64,000 bases of DNA from Bedellia somnulentella (GCA_963576735.1 OY755175.1:12602401-12666400), one strand, 5' to 3'. Shown: positions 32,806 to 42,828, numbered from the stretch's first letter. Made by a program: numbers and translations. Notes: generated by a model from the letters alone, not told the origin.

Positions 32806-32854
32806 GCCTCTCCCATGGCCGGAAATGAAAATATAAATTTTAAATGGGAGAGGC
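32806..32854 (-). repeat. 3' UTR hairpin of the Dong-like element
   Basis: An 11-bp perfect stem (gcctctcccat at 32806-32816 and atgggagaggc at 32844-32854) with a 27-base AT-rich loop, 34 bases past the stop codon and about 20 bases before the TAA repeats. Its position fits an RNA structure recognised by the element's own reverse transcriptase, which is inference. Confidence 0.7.
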
Positions 32855-32887
32855 GGTACTCCCCGACAAAAGCACAGTCGGTCGGGG

Positions 32888-35791
32888 TCAGGGAGTCAGG
32901 TTCAAGAACCGACGGACGATCCGAGCCGTATCGAGCAGCACCGCTTTCTGCATTTGTGCTGGAACCGACACGCCATAGAAATCCAACCGCCTCAAGTTGG
33001 TCGCGAGACTGGTTGGAATTAACCCGTTCGCGGACAAAACAATTGGGATTATTTCTGTCGAAGTCACACCCCACATGTCGGTGATCTCGTGAGCCAGATC
33101 GAGATATTTCCGACGCTTCTCGGTTTCGGCTTTCACGAGACCCTCGTCATGAGGGATAGTGACATCCACTAGAAACACCCTCGACTGCGACCGATCCCAT
33201 ACCACAATATCAGGCTTATTCGCTAGAATAGTCCTGTCCGTGATAACAGATCGGTCCCAATAGATTTTGGCACGGTCGTTTTCTAGGATTGGCTCCGGCA
33301 GATACTTGTAATAAGGCAGCCTCTGTTGCAAGAGTCCGTATTTTAGAGCGAGCTCCTGATGCAGGATTTTGGCTGCTTGGTTGTGCCTGTGCAAGTACTC
33401 AGTGTTAGCAAGAGCCGAACAACCGGAAATAACATGCCTAAGTGACTCTCCGGGACGGCCACATGCTCGACAGATGTCTGTGGTACCGTCCTTTAGGATG
33501 TATTTCCGATAGTTCCGCGTCTTGATAACCTGGTCCTGTATTGCACAGACAAAACCTTCGGTTTCCCCAAAGAGGTCCCCGAAACGCAGCCAATGCAGGG
33601 AGGCTTTACGGTCCACGAAAGGTTCGTGAAGTACCTTGTAAAACCTCCCGTGCAGCTCCTTCTCTTTCCATACGGACTCCCGATCAGAGGTGCTAAGTAC
33701 CTCCGGGTTTCGCCAATCCTGTGAGGCCAACGATAAGGGAGTCAGTCCTTTATCACTAGCGACCACCTCTCCCCGAATACTATCATCCGTCATCGTCAAA
33801 AAATAGTTTCTGAGGTTGCATACCTCGCGGTTGTGCATGGTTTTGGCACTCAAGAGGCCTCGACCACCACACTTCCGCGGGATATACAATCTCATAACCG
33901 ACGATCTCGGATGATGCATTCGATGAGAGGTCATCGTCGTGCGGACTCGTCTGTCCAGAGCGTCTAGTTCGGACTGAGTCCATCTGAGCACGCCAAACGT
34001 GTACATCAGTACAGGCATGACCCAGGAGTTAATGGCTCGGATCTTATTAACGCCTGACAAGTAGCTATTAAGCACACTTTTCAGGCGTTCATAAAACTCC
34101 TCGCAAACACCCTGTTTCACGTCTGCCACCTTCACACCGATGGTTTGTGACATGCCCAGATACCGGTATGTTTCAGCCTCGGAGAGTGCCCTCAAATGAT
34201 TGGTGCCGACATCGACACCATCAGAGTGCACGACATGCCCCTTCTCCACATGAACGACCGCACACTCATCGACCCCGAGCTCCATCTTGACGGAACCACT
34301 GAAATCATTAGTGATCGTCAGTAGCTCCGCCAATCTGTCAGCCGTGGGGGCGTAAAGCTTCAGGTCATCCATGTAGAGGAGATGAGGCAAGCGTGGTCCG
34401 CCTCTCCGAAACTGAAAGCCTGTCCCCGAATTCTCCAAGAGTGTACTTAGAGGATTCAGAGCCAAGCAAAACCAAACTGGACTCAGGCAATCGCCCTGGA
34501 AAATTCCTCGCCTTATATCAATTTGGTCATCCGCGTCCGTCATCCGCTGACCGTCTAAACTCAGGATCGTTCTCCAGCACCCCATACACTGCCCGAGGAA
34601 GTGTCGAACTGCACTATCAATTTTGTACAGCTCGGGGACCCTCATGAGCCATGTATGAGGTACCGAATCGAACGCCTTCCTGTAGTCTATCCAGCCAGCG
34701 GAGAAGTTCCGACGGTTGCGTTTGACCAGTTGGCCTACGACCGCATCGATGAGGAGCAGCTCCTTGCTACCGCGACTACCGCCCCTACATCCGTTCTGAG
34801 ATCCAGAGATCACATTGTTATCAACAATGTGTTGAGTAATCTTGGAGCTCAGAACGGATGTCAAGGTCTTGTAAATTGTACAAAGACAAGTAATGGGGCG
34901 GTATTGTGATGGATCCGCGGTAGCATCGCTCTTTGGAGCTAAATGAGTGACCCCAGTAGTTAAGAAGTTCGGGAGCGTCCCACTCTCGAGGGCGATTTGG
35001 AACTGACGGGTGAGAGTAGCGTGACAGCGCGTGAACCCCTTCAACCAGTAATGGTGCAATCCGTCCGGCCCCGGACTTTTCCAGTTCGGAGCCTTACGGA
35101 TCGCAGCCACCACATCCTCCTCGGATATGTTGACGGGGTTCATGGGCGCTATGGGCTCGCATGCTCCCTCGACCGCCTCGAACCATCGGCCCTCTTCGTG
35201 ATCAACAGGCAGCGACCAAAGCTCACGCCAAAAGGCAACTACATCTGCTTTTTCCGGTCGCTGACCTGTCGAAACCACATCGGGACGCTTCAAAGTTCTG
35301 TAGAACTTCTTCTGGTCACTCATGAAGAGACGATTCTGTTGGTACCTCTTTACCCTTTCAGAATATTGCCTAATTCGCTTACCCCAAGCAGCGATCTTCT
35401 GCTTCAGATCATCGATGCGCTCCACCAGTCTACAGGCAAACTCCGGTGAGTTGTCAAAAACATTCTCACCAGGGAATGCCTCCCTGACGAAGCGCACCAC
35501 CCTCGGCCTATTGTTGCCTGATCTGAAGCTGGTCAGTTTGCCGCTGAGGACCCTGGCCCTTGTGATACGGCTTTCAATCCGCCTCATCCAGGCTGGTCTA
35601 GTTCTAGTCCTGGGACTAGTACTGCCAGCCTGGCGGGAGCCACCAGCTCTTGTTGGCGGCATCCTGACGCCGACAATTTGACAAACTGTCATTGCGGCGC
35701 CAAAGAGAATTGAATCCGTATCCCAAAGGTCCATGCTGCTCTCTAGCAGGGCAAAATGAGGGCAGCATGTTATTGACGGCCTCAACGACAT
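32888..35791 (-). CDS. Dong-like reverse transcriptase and restriction-like endonuclease
   Basis: A 967-codon frame without stops. In order: basic linker (about 40-150); reverse transcriptase from about 225 with APNWKSPGPDGLHHYWL; QYRPITCLCTIYK; motif A WIDYRKAFDSV (Asp369); motif B RRGIFQGDCLSPVWF; catalytic YMDD at 473-476; YRYLGM near 543. Then thumb and connection; a CCHC finger with Cys774, Cys777, His786 and Cys791; and a PD-(D/E)XK-type nuclease with KPDIVVWD (Asp861) and FLVDVTIPHD (Asp876) plus EKRRKY. It copies the element RNA into nicked chromosomal DNA. The first Met at 35791 is only the start of this unbroken stretch. Translation probably begins upstream at 36269, across two frame breaks. 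All catalytic residues visible are kept, so the copy is young. Confidence 0.9.
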   Translation of the reverse strand: MSLRPSITCCPHFALLESSMDLWDTDSILFGAAMTVCQIVGVRMPPTRAGGSRQAGSTSPRTRTRPAWMRRIESRITRARVLSGKLTSFRSGNNRPRVVRFVREAFPGENVFDNSPEFACRLVERIDDLKQKIAAWGKRIRQYSERVKRYQQNRLFMSDQKKFYRTLKRPDVVSTGQRPEKADVVAFWRELWSLPVDHEEGRWFEAVEGACEPIAPMNPVNISEEDVVAAIRKAPNWKSPGPDGLHHYWLKGFTRCHATLTRQFQIALESGTLPNFLTTGVTHLAPKSDATADPSQYRPITCLCTIYKTLTSVLSSKITQHIVDNNVISGSQNGCRGGSRGSKELLLIDAVVGQLVKRNRRNFSAGWIDYRKAFDSVPHTWLMRVPELYKIDSAVRHFLGQCMGCWRTILSLDGQRMTDADDQIDIRRGIFQGDCLSPVWFCLALNPLSTLLENSGTGFQFRRGGPRLPHLLYMDDLKLYAPTADRLAELLTITNDFSGSVKMELGVDECAVVHVEKGHVVHSDGVDVGTNHLRALSEAETYRYLGMSQTIGVKVADVKQGVCEEFYERLKSVLNSYLSGVNKIRAINSWVMPVLMYTFGVLRWTQSELDALDRRVRTTMTSHRMHHPRSSVMRLYIPRKCGGRGLLSAKTMHNREVCNLRNYFLTMTDDSIRGEVVASDKGLTPLSLASQDWRNPEVLSTSDRESVWKEKELHGRFYKVLHEPFVDRKASLHWLRFGDLFGETEGFVCAIQDQVIKTRNYRKYILKDGTTDICRACGRPGESLRHVISGCSALANTEYLHRHNQAAKILHQELALKYGLLQQRLPYYKYLPEPILENDRAKIYWDRSVITDRTILANKPDIVVWDRSQSRVFLVDVTIPHDEGLVKAETEKRRKYLDLAHEITDMWGVTSTEIIPIVLSANGLIPTSLATNLRRLDFYGVSVPAQMQKAVLLDTARIVRRFLNLTP

Positions 35792-35921
35792 CCCGAACCT
35801 TGATGCTGAGAGGAACTCGGGGCAGCCTTGGCCTCCTTTCGAGAGGCACTTGGCGATATTCCAGGATCGTCTCTTCGAGTGCGCTCCTCACCAAATCCAA
35901 ATCCAGGAAACTGTTCCCCAA
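35616..35921 (-). pseudogene. Dong-like ORF, middle segment in another frame
   Basis: Between about 35920 and 35770 the coding continues one frame off: DLVRSALEETILEYRQVPLE, then RRPRLPRVPLSIKVRDVVEA. Past about 35770 coding sense returns to the frame used at 32888-35791. Two small indels that offset each other explain this. Whether they are real mutations or assembly errors cannot be told here. Confidence 0.7.
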
Positions 35922-36269
35922 TCGCTTTCCGCACCACCCACATCCGGCAGGTTAGCAATTGGCTCCCTCCGTATTTCCCATTCAGGGACTGGAGGGAGAA
36001 CCTGCAAAGGTGGCTCTTCGTCTAGCGGAGGAATAGCCTCGCGTCGCAATTGTTCGAGTTCGGTAGTGCTAAAAAGTTTAAAAAGTTCTGAGCGCTGTAT
36101 GTACCGAACTCGATCCGCCAGGTTTTGTTCTGTGACGGTCAAATTGGGCTCCAGCCGCAGAAATTCGCGGTACATTGCTGCCCGATAACCCGTCCGCCCA
36201 GTTCTTGATCCTGAGGCCCTAAGGTAGGCCCGCATGGCATTTCTATTCATATCAACCGTCCATGCCATG
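35888..36269 (-). pseudogene. Dong-like ORF, N-terminal segment
   Basis: The first ATG within the element is at 36269 and opens MAWTVDMNRNAMRAYLRASG, then YRAAMYREFLRLEPNLTVTE and QNLADRVRYIQRSELFKLF. W-x3-M-N-x6-Y followed by a P-x3-V-T-E-Q-x2-A-D block looks like the Myb-like N-terminal DNA-contact region of R4-type elements. A proline-rich linker follows, and the frame is lost near 35920. The frame is also open upstream through the TAA repeats, but that part lies outside the element. Confidence 0.65.
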
Positions 36270-36354
36270 CGGCGCCTAGCTCCACCAGCGGCGGGCACCG
36301 ACTGCTGGGACTGAGTTGCCCCAGTCCCAACCGATGCCAAGCCATCTGGTGGCT

Positions 36355-36373
36355 TTATTATTATTATTATTAT
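36355..36373. repeat. (TTA)n microsatellite at the element's 5' boundary
   Basis: About six TTA units directly next to the Dong-like 5' end; the counterpart is at 32769-32783. Confidence 0.9.
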
Positions 36374-36482
36374 CTCATAAATCCACATACAAAAGCATAC
36401 AGGAAAAATGCAAATTTGATCATTACGATAAGCTGAGGTAGCATTTGATATCATAACATTTTATTTCTTGACATAAGAAAAT

Positions 36483-36725
36483 ATTACTTACTTACTTACT
36501 TATACTCACGCCCATTATTCCCATTGGGGTAGGCTGAGACTATCGATCGCCACTTAGTACGATCTTGACAAACCTTTCTTGCTTCCCTTACATTTATTAT
36601 TCTTCTCATACATGCTCTTTTATTCTTCTCACCCCCCCTCCCCCCCCGCCTGCATAAGAACGTTTTCTATCCGGTCAAGAAACGTTTTACGGGGCCGTCC
36701 TCTAAAAAATTCTAATTCCTCCCAA
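36483..36725. repeat. Repeat C copy
   Basis: A (ttac)n lead, then tactcacgcccattattccc, attggggtaggctgagacta, tcgatcgcc, ttgacaaacctttcttgc, a C-rich run at about 36630-36650 and cggggccgtcctctaaa. The longest repeat C copy in the window. Confidence 0.7.
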
Positions 36726-36804
36726 AATATTTTACTTTTTAAAACCAAGTATCGTGTTTATTTTACTTCCAACACAAATAAAATATAAAACGACCGAGTA
36801 AAAT

Positions 36805-36871
36805 CCATTACGGACCCACCGTACCACCGGCCGTACACCTGGTGGTATGGTGGGACCTTACCGTACCACCG
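36805..36871 (+). repeat. Left terminal inverted repeat of the MULE
   Basis: 67 bp. It also contains internal copies of the motif ggtggta/taccacc, giving nested short palindromes that may be transposase binding sites (inferred). Confidence 0.9.
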
Positions 36872-37168
36872 TAGGGATGTAGGAATTAATAATATCAGTT
36901 TTATTTATAGTTCCTATACTATAAATAAACTGATATAAATCATAGATAAATTTATTAATTATTTCAAGTGTCGTTTCTATTGCTTACAAAAAATACACTC
37001 TCCTATATTTGTGATAACAACTTCTTGCATTTTACTAGGTAGTTAAACTTCTTGCGCAATATCAATATTTAAATGAATTCTCTTTTTATTAAAATATTTC
37101 TCGTTTGTCATTTTTTGTTGGTCTGAGTTGTCATAATAAACTGAAGTTTATATTTGGGATTAAATAAA

Positions 37169-38719
37169 ATGAAAATGGCATCAAACGAAATCAAATATAT
37201 TAGAATTAATGGTGGAACGGCTCTTTTGTGTGATAAATATCGATACCATCGCCACAAAACCTACAAAAATGGTTCTACTATATGGAGATGTAGCTCATAC
37301 TTGAGTAGCAAATGTTGTGGAACTATAACTGTTGAACGGGTAAGTTATTTCCAACTCTTTTTACCTAAATTATTTTTAACTGATTTTACCTAGCCATCTA
37401 TACAAATATTATAAATCTGAAAGTGGTGTGGCTGTTTGCATGTTTGTCCGTCTTTCACGGCAAAACGGGGTGACGTATTGAAAAAATGTGCATCATTTTT
37501 AACAAAAAATCATCCTCTAACCTTGGTTTTTTAATTTTAGGATAATACTATAACAGGAAGGAAAGATCATAATTGCACAGTAGATGAACACAAGAATGAA
37601 ATACTGAAGCAAATATGTGATTTACGAGAAACTGTGATATCTTCTGACGAACCCATTCAAAGGTTATATGATATTAAAAACAGTGACTTTACTGACAAGG
37701 GACTTAATATGGCGATGGGGTCTTTGCCACCGTACGAGAGTGTTAAGCATTTTTTACAAAATGCAAGAAATAAGTCTGCGCAAGTGTCAAAGACCGTGTT
37801 TAAAAATGTTGGTCACGTTGAAGTGCCAGTTCGTTACAAAGATTTCCTTATGGCCGATTACTATAACGAAGAAGGTGCGGAACAAATCCGTATTTTAGTA
37901 TTTTGCACCAAACAGGCCCGGGAGGAAATACCAAGAATAACAGAGTATTTCCTGGATGGCACCTTTTCTAGTTGCCCTAAACCTTTTGCCCAAATATATA
38001 ATATTCATGGCGATAAAAGCAGTACCACAGGAACCACTGATGCCACGCCACTAATTTTTGCTTTAATGACGGACCGTAAAGAAAAGAGCTATTCAATTTT
38101 GTTTAACTTGATTTTGTCACAAATAAAGAATTGGAACCCATTAAAAATACACTGTGACTATGAAAAAGCGGCTTTGAATGCTATTTGTAAATTATTTCCA
38201 AATAGCATTATAAAGGGATGCTATTATCATTGGACACGCAATATATGGAAAAACGCCAAGTCGCCAAAGTTCAAAGTAACACAAACAAAACCAGAAAAGA
38301 GAATCGTGGGACTGACCGCTGCGTTACCGCTTCTGCCTGCTGATCAAATATTACAAGGACTCGAATATATTAAATCAGAAAGTCAGAGCTTGAAGCGGAT
38401 GGACAAATTTATTAATTATATAGAAAGTTTTTGGTTTAAAGTACATACTCCCGAAGTATTCAGCGTTTACGGCGAAAGACATCGGACGAATAACATTTTA
38501 GAGTCATTTCATTCAAAATTAAACAAGTTATTAAACAAGAATACAGTAACACTAATGAGATTGTTAAATGTACTACAAAACATTCATAAGAGAAAAGTCA
38601 CTCCGAAGAAACGTAGAGAAGCACAAATTATTAATGACGATTTTATTATGGAAGTCCAAATGGAACTAGTGCACAATGTTATAACAGTAGGACATGCATT
38701 GGACAAATTAAGAACATAG
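37169..38719 (+). CDS. FLYWCH-MULE transposase, two exons
   Basis: Exon 1 is 37169-37339, exon 2 is 37541-38719, and the intron of 201 bp has gtaagt and tttttaattttag ends. Splicing is in phase 0 and gives 449 residues. The FLYWCH-type zinc finger (about 8-70) shows YKNGSTIWRCSSYLSSKC, CCGTITVE and, across the splice, DNTITGRKDHNC. The MULE domain has YFLDGTFSSCPKPF (Asp196), IHCDYEKAALNAI (Asp263), GCYYHW (Cys284, His287) and NNILESFHSKL (Glu378, His381), the expected D-D-E with the C/H pair. It would bind the terminal repeats and catalyse cut-and-paste transposition in the nucleus. The start at 37169 is the first ATG; the ATG at 37175 has a stronger context. No stop or frameshift seen. Confidence 0.88.
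37386..37500 (+). repeat. Retroelement-tail-like sequence in the transposase intron
   Basis: ccatctatacaaatattata, gtggctgtttgcatgtttg and cacggcaaaacggggtgacg follow the pattern of insect LINE/SINE tails. It makes up about half the intron. Confidence 0.5.
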
Positions 38720-38731
38720 TTTCATTTCATA

Positions 38732-38880
38732 GTTAACGGTGAGGTAAAACATCGTGAGGAAACCCACATAGCCGAGTTGTACTTAGCCATGTGACAGTGT
38801 ATTCGTACGGTGGCGCTGTCACGTGATGTAAAGAATAACCTCTGCCAACTCCTTCGGGGATATACGGCGTGATCATTTGA
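38732..38880 (+). mobile_element. SINE-A fragment inside the MULE
   Basis: gttaacggtgaggtaaaaca to tcggggatatacggcgtgat with a large internal deletion. It lies 13 bases past the transposase stop, so it could contribute to that gene's 3' UTR. Confidence 0.7.
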
Positions 38881-39196
38881 GTTTAAGTTTTAAAATAGTA
38901 AGGTATTACAAATTAGTGAAAACTGCAAAATAGTATATTTTTGTATATAAAACCAGTTTAGCTTCTTTATTTTGTTAAAGCTGCATTTATATTTATGCTA
39001 CCCTGGTACTTAAAGTGTAAAAAATAGCAAAAATTTATTAAAAATTCTAAGTTATTTTAACTCTTGATGTTTTTGTACCGACGAAAATTTTACAAGTACA
39101 AACCCATTTATATATATATTATATAGATAAAAATAGTTGGTCGGTGGGGAATACTTCCCTTAATGGTATTAATATTTTTCATTTCCATCACTAATA

Positions 39197-39263
39197 CGGT
39201 GGTATGGCTAAGTCCCACCATACCACCAGTGGTATAGCCGGTGGTACGGTGGGTCCGTAATGG
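39197..39263 (-). repeat. Right terminal inverted repeat of the MULE
   Basis: Mirror of 36805-36871. The last 27 bp are an exact reverse complement of the left end, and inner differences are a few substitutions. Confidence 0.9.
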
Positions 39264-39269
39264 TAAAAT

Positions 39270-40767
39270 CATCGCAAAATACGCCGGTTTGTTTGCCTAA
39301 TTAATATTTTGCTCAGCTTACTGCTGTTATAACAAGAGTAAACTTATTTGTGACAAATAGGTCGTACTTTCTCTTCTAAAACAGATATTTTCTTAATTTG
39401 TTCTCTGAATTTCCAAACTGTGTTCCGTTCATAAAATTAAATGCATATTTAGAGATACTTTTAGCAATAAATTGTTCTATTAGAAAAACCTTAATGAAAT
39501 CGCTTAAGCCTTCCGTTCTAAAATCCCTTATTGTTAGCAGAAAAAAGTCGTCTTCAATAGAAGTTTTAGAAAATCAAAAGAGTCGACTGCAAAGTACAGT
39601 GGTTATGAGCCGATCAAGCGGTACGGTACGGACCAAATTGGAATTCCGATCTCGTCGTCTTTGTGCAAGTAGCCGGAGCTTTGTCCCCCGTCGCCCGTTT
39701 GAACTGATACGTGGCTCGATACCTACAATCTGTGTCTCCAATAATTTCTTAGGGTTCTGCTGCATCTAGGAATTCCTTTCTCGTCCGATTGCATCCTGAT
39801 GAACAAAGAATGTTTGCGATGTTTGGATTGTCGGAGAATTCCGAAATAAATTTATTGACATTTAAGGCTCGTTGGGCATTGAAATTTTTTTAGGCAGGAG
39901 GGATATGATACCAAATTTATATTTATCTGTTGTTCTTTGTAACTGGTGCCAAAATAACTAAATAAAATGGGTTTTTTTTAATCGGTTTAATTAAAGTATT
40001 TGTTGTGTACTATGATGAATGCTAAAGCACAACTATTTTTTCTTGTAAATGTGAGTTCCTACTTACTTGCTGCCACCGTTTTGTCTATTTGTGGTGGAAG
40101 TTATGACGTTTCAAAGCCACAATAAAAGTCAGCCTTACTTTGCTGGACTAAGGAAAAACTACACAAATAGCACATAGAAAAGGTTTGATTAAAATATAAC
40201 ATATGAATACATATAATATAACATTCTAAAGTCGGTCTAGAAGGGATATTAGGATACGTTATATGTAACTATTAAAACGTATCCTTAATACGTATATACA
40301 TAAGAATCAGGGAGTAGTACCAGCTAAATCTTGTTTTGGTTATTGAACTGTTTATTTTTTATTTGTTTACTTGAGTTAGTTAATATTTGAATTACGTTTT
40401 TAAAGTAACATATGTTTACAAATATTTACATTTTTTTATTTCAGTCGAATGGGTCTTTATTTTCCCTTTTTTGGTGGGAGAGCGCTTTTAGTTGCAATGC
40501 AACACTTATGAACTGTCAGAATTCTACGGAATCATGAAGATACTAACTAAACAGGAGAGCACTCTCACAAAAATATGGTGCACAATAATGCAATTTATTA
40601 CCTTCCAATAAAGCTTAGCAATATTTTGAACCCTGTCAAGCAGAGAAACGTCCTAGAACGAGAGTCCAGACTAGAGGAGTGTGTCTCGCTCGCGCGGTTG
40701 CCAGTCGAGATTAAGTTCAAAGAAACACAAATTCAAACATATTTATAGGGAATATTATATAAAGTGA
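39270..40767. other. Non-coding stretch with a GC-balanced island
   Basis: At 39560-39765 both strands are open and GC content rises (gatctcgtcgtctttgtgc, gtcgcccgtttgaactgata). No known domain emerges in either strand. The rest is AT-rich. Confidence 0.35.
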
Positions 40768-41010
40768 TGTGCTGTGTCGGCTTAGAATAGCACTACCCCA
40801 TTTCTTCCGGTGGGTGTACCTAAGAGGCGACTAATGGTATTGGGGCTTTTAAGAGATTTTTGGGCGATGCGGTTGGAGACCCATCACCAACAACCTTTAT
40901 TTTATCATCATTTCCCCACTCAACTTTCCAACAGTGGCTGAGGAATTTTTAATTCCTTAGCTCTGGCAACCCCTTTTAGGGATTTATAGCCGTGAGATAT
41001 GTATGTATGT
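40768..41010 (+). mobile_element. SINE-B copy, near full length
   Basis: Head tgctgtgtcggcttagaata lacks the tag of gtgtagtg; all later blocks are present, ending gatttatagccgtgagatat. Confidence 0.85.
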
Positions 41011-41344
41011 ATTTATTTTATAAAAAACAGGTTACTAACTATTCCTTTTTAACAAATTGTTTTACTTATTATTATCTCTATCAACTTAGAGATAAATAAT
41101 TTATTAAGTTTGGTAATCGGTGAAATTATATGTATAACGGGTATCCCCATGGTAACCATATAAATACGGTGTCCAAAATTAAATTTTTTTTCGTGTGTTT
41201 CGGAGCCTTTATCTTTTAACTAAGAAAATAGTTGGCAGAGCAAAATATGGTGAAAATTATTGTGACCTTTCAGTTTCAAATAAATAATATAAGGGAAATA
41301 AGATGCCGTTTATTTTCGGCTGAACATAGCATAAATATTTTTCT
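41011..41344. other. AT-rich non-coding stretch
   Basis: Nothing recognised. Confidence 0.35.
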
Positions 41345-41560
41345 ACCCGCCGCGCATCGCAAAAAGCAACTGAGGCTTTTGGTTTGGGGCTTTTGAAGTT
41401 ATTTACTAGATACTTTATCATCCTTTAATACCACCATCCTTTACTTACCCTTTCTTTTTCAGCTCAACTTCAAAAAGTGGCTGAGGAAATTTTAATTCTC
41501 AAGCACTGGCTTGGATACCCCTTCTTTTACAAGCAAGTAGTTTAAATTGTGAATGTATGT
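41345..41560 (+). mobile_element. SINE-B remnant, degenerate
   Basis: gtggctgaggaaattttaat, gcactggcttggatacccc and the tail-side segment remain. The first half is hard to align. Confidence 0.45.
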
Positions 41561-42011
41561 AAATATAAGTGTTTTTGTAACTTTTAGATTATCTCTCATT
41601 AAAGCTATCTCACACACAGCTATCTAGTAAGCCATCCTCATTCAGGACACTTAAAGATGCTAGTGCGCATTCCTGTTTAGATAGTATTTCCATGTACGGA
41701 ATAAAAATCAGAGTATAGATAGAGGAGCTATCTCGGCCAATCTGCAGCCAGTTGCCGATCCCACTTACTTTCGATATTCTTATAAACATTCAAGTCAAGA
41801 CATGTCATACATGACATGGTCGTATATACTTCCATCAAATATTATGTTGAAGATACAAATTACCATACAAAAGCGTGTTTTTTTTATCAATGACAAGATT
41901 TAGCACATGATTATTTTGTTATAAATCAACCTAAAATAATCAGCAAAAAATGGCTTTACGTGCTGACAAAATATATTAAATACCACATAGGAAAAAGGTT
42001 TTTTGTCATTT
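41561..42011. other. Non-coding stretch
   Basis: No feature supported. Confidence 0.35.
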
Positions 42012-42115
42012 AAGTGATTATTGGAAAAAGTGGTTGGAGACCCATCACCAACTACCCTTTATTTTAAAGTATTTTCCATACCAAAGTTCCAAAAGCTCTA
42101 GCTACCCCATTTTTA
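42012..42115 (+). mobile_element. SINE-B middle fragment
   Basis: ggttggagacccatcaccaa to gctctagctacccc, with a short deletion. Confidence 0.65.
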
Positions 42116-42367
42116 TATCGATACGCTTGTTGTCTTGCTACAATGCGTGCTTTTAAACCTCAATTTGTACTTAAACGATTAATGGTTAATTACCGCGTCA
42201 TCTAATCTCAACGTCTTCGATTCGAGTGCGATTGAAGCGTGTTTTATCACTTTGAATATTCGAAGATCTTATATCAGCAAACGCTACAGTTGATCTAGTA
42301 GCCGAGCGGGACGTTGTTATATAAAATATTATCATTACGAGGATAAACGTTTATAAAACAAGAATTT

Positions 42368-42595
42368 CCGTGTAGCACTGGCTTAGAATTTTATTAACCC
42401 TTTTTATCCTCGGGTGTAGAGAGTGGCGACAAAGGGTTTTGTGGTTTTTGGGCGATTCAGTTGGAGACCTATCACCAACGATACTTTATTTTCTAACATC
42501 TTGTCCCGTATCAACTTTCAAATGTGGCTGAGATGTTTCTAGCACTGAAGCTTTGGCAACCCCTTTTTGGGATTTATGGCCGTAAGTAAATGCAT
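42368..42595 (+). mobile_element. SINE-B copy, diverged
   Basis: gtgtagcactggcttagaat through ttggagacctatcaccaacg to gggatttatggccgtaag. Confidence 0.65.
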
Positions 42596-42654
42596 TAACG
42601 TATTTAGTTTACAAGTATAAAAAAAAGTATAAGATATGTTACTTGGTACTTTAA

Positions 42655-42735
42655 GTAGCATTAATGTCATGAAGTTCAGAAGTCTTAGCACTTCAGCCAC
42701 TTCTTTGGGGATACACAGCGTAATCGTTTGAGTTG
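42655..42735 (+). mobile_element. SINE-A 3' fragment
   Basis: catgaagttcagaagtctta, then ccacttctttggggatacac and the gtttgagttgagtt tail. Confidence 0.55.
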
Positions 42736-42828
42736 AGTTCTTTTAATTAATTGTCTCCTAATGGCCAACTACTACTTCTGCAAATAACATTAGATTTAAA
42801 TAAAATATAGAGCATTAGAACTTTAATA

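Larger units (their letters stand above)
32784..36354 (-). mobile_element. R4/Dong-like non-LTR retrotransposon in a (TAA)n site
   Basis: On the minus strand the element runs from just after a (TAA)n run (36355-36373) to just before another (32769-32783). It contains an N-terminal domain, a reverse transcriptase, a CCHC finger and a restriction-like endonuclease in a single-ORF layout, with no APE domain. R4-clade elements have this layout, and Dong of Bombyx is known to insert in TAA repeats. Length is about 3.6 kb, so it is probably close to full length. A hairpin sits in its 3' UTR. Two frame breaks near the N terminus mean this copy may not be active as assembled. Confidence 0.8.
36805..39263 (+). 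mobile_element. Mutator-like DNA transposon with complete ends
   Basis: 2,459 bp bounded by 67-bp terminal inverted repeats (36805-36871 and 39197-39263). The outer 27 bp, starting ccattacggacccaccgtac, are identical on both sides, and the inner part is nearly so. TAAAAT flanks both ends (36799-36804 and 39264-39269). Inside is one spliced transposase gene with all MULE residues. A SINE-A piece and a LINE-tail-like piece lie within it. The ends, intact frame and matching flanks suggest a recent insertion. Superfamily call is firm from the transposase; a Phantom-type MULE is possible but unproven. Confidence 0.88.

Noticed and set aside
32721..33074. Extra minus-strand protein at the Dong-like 3' end
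   Set aside because: It overlaps the C terminus of the main ORF in another frame and shows no domain.
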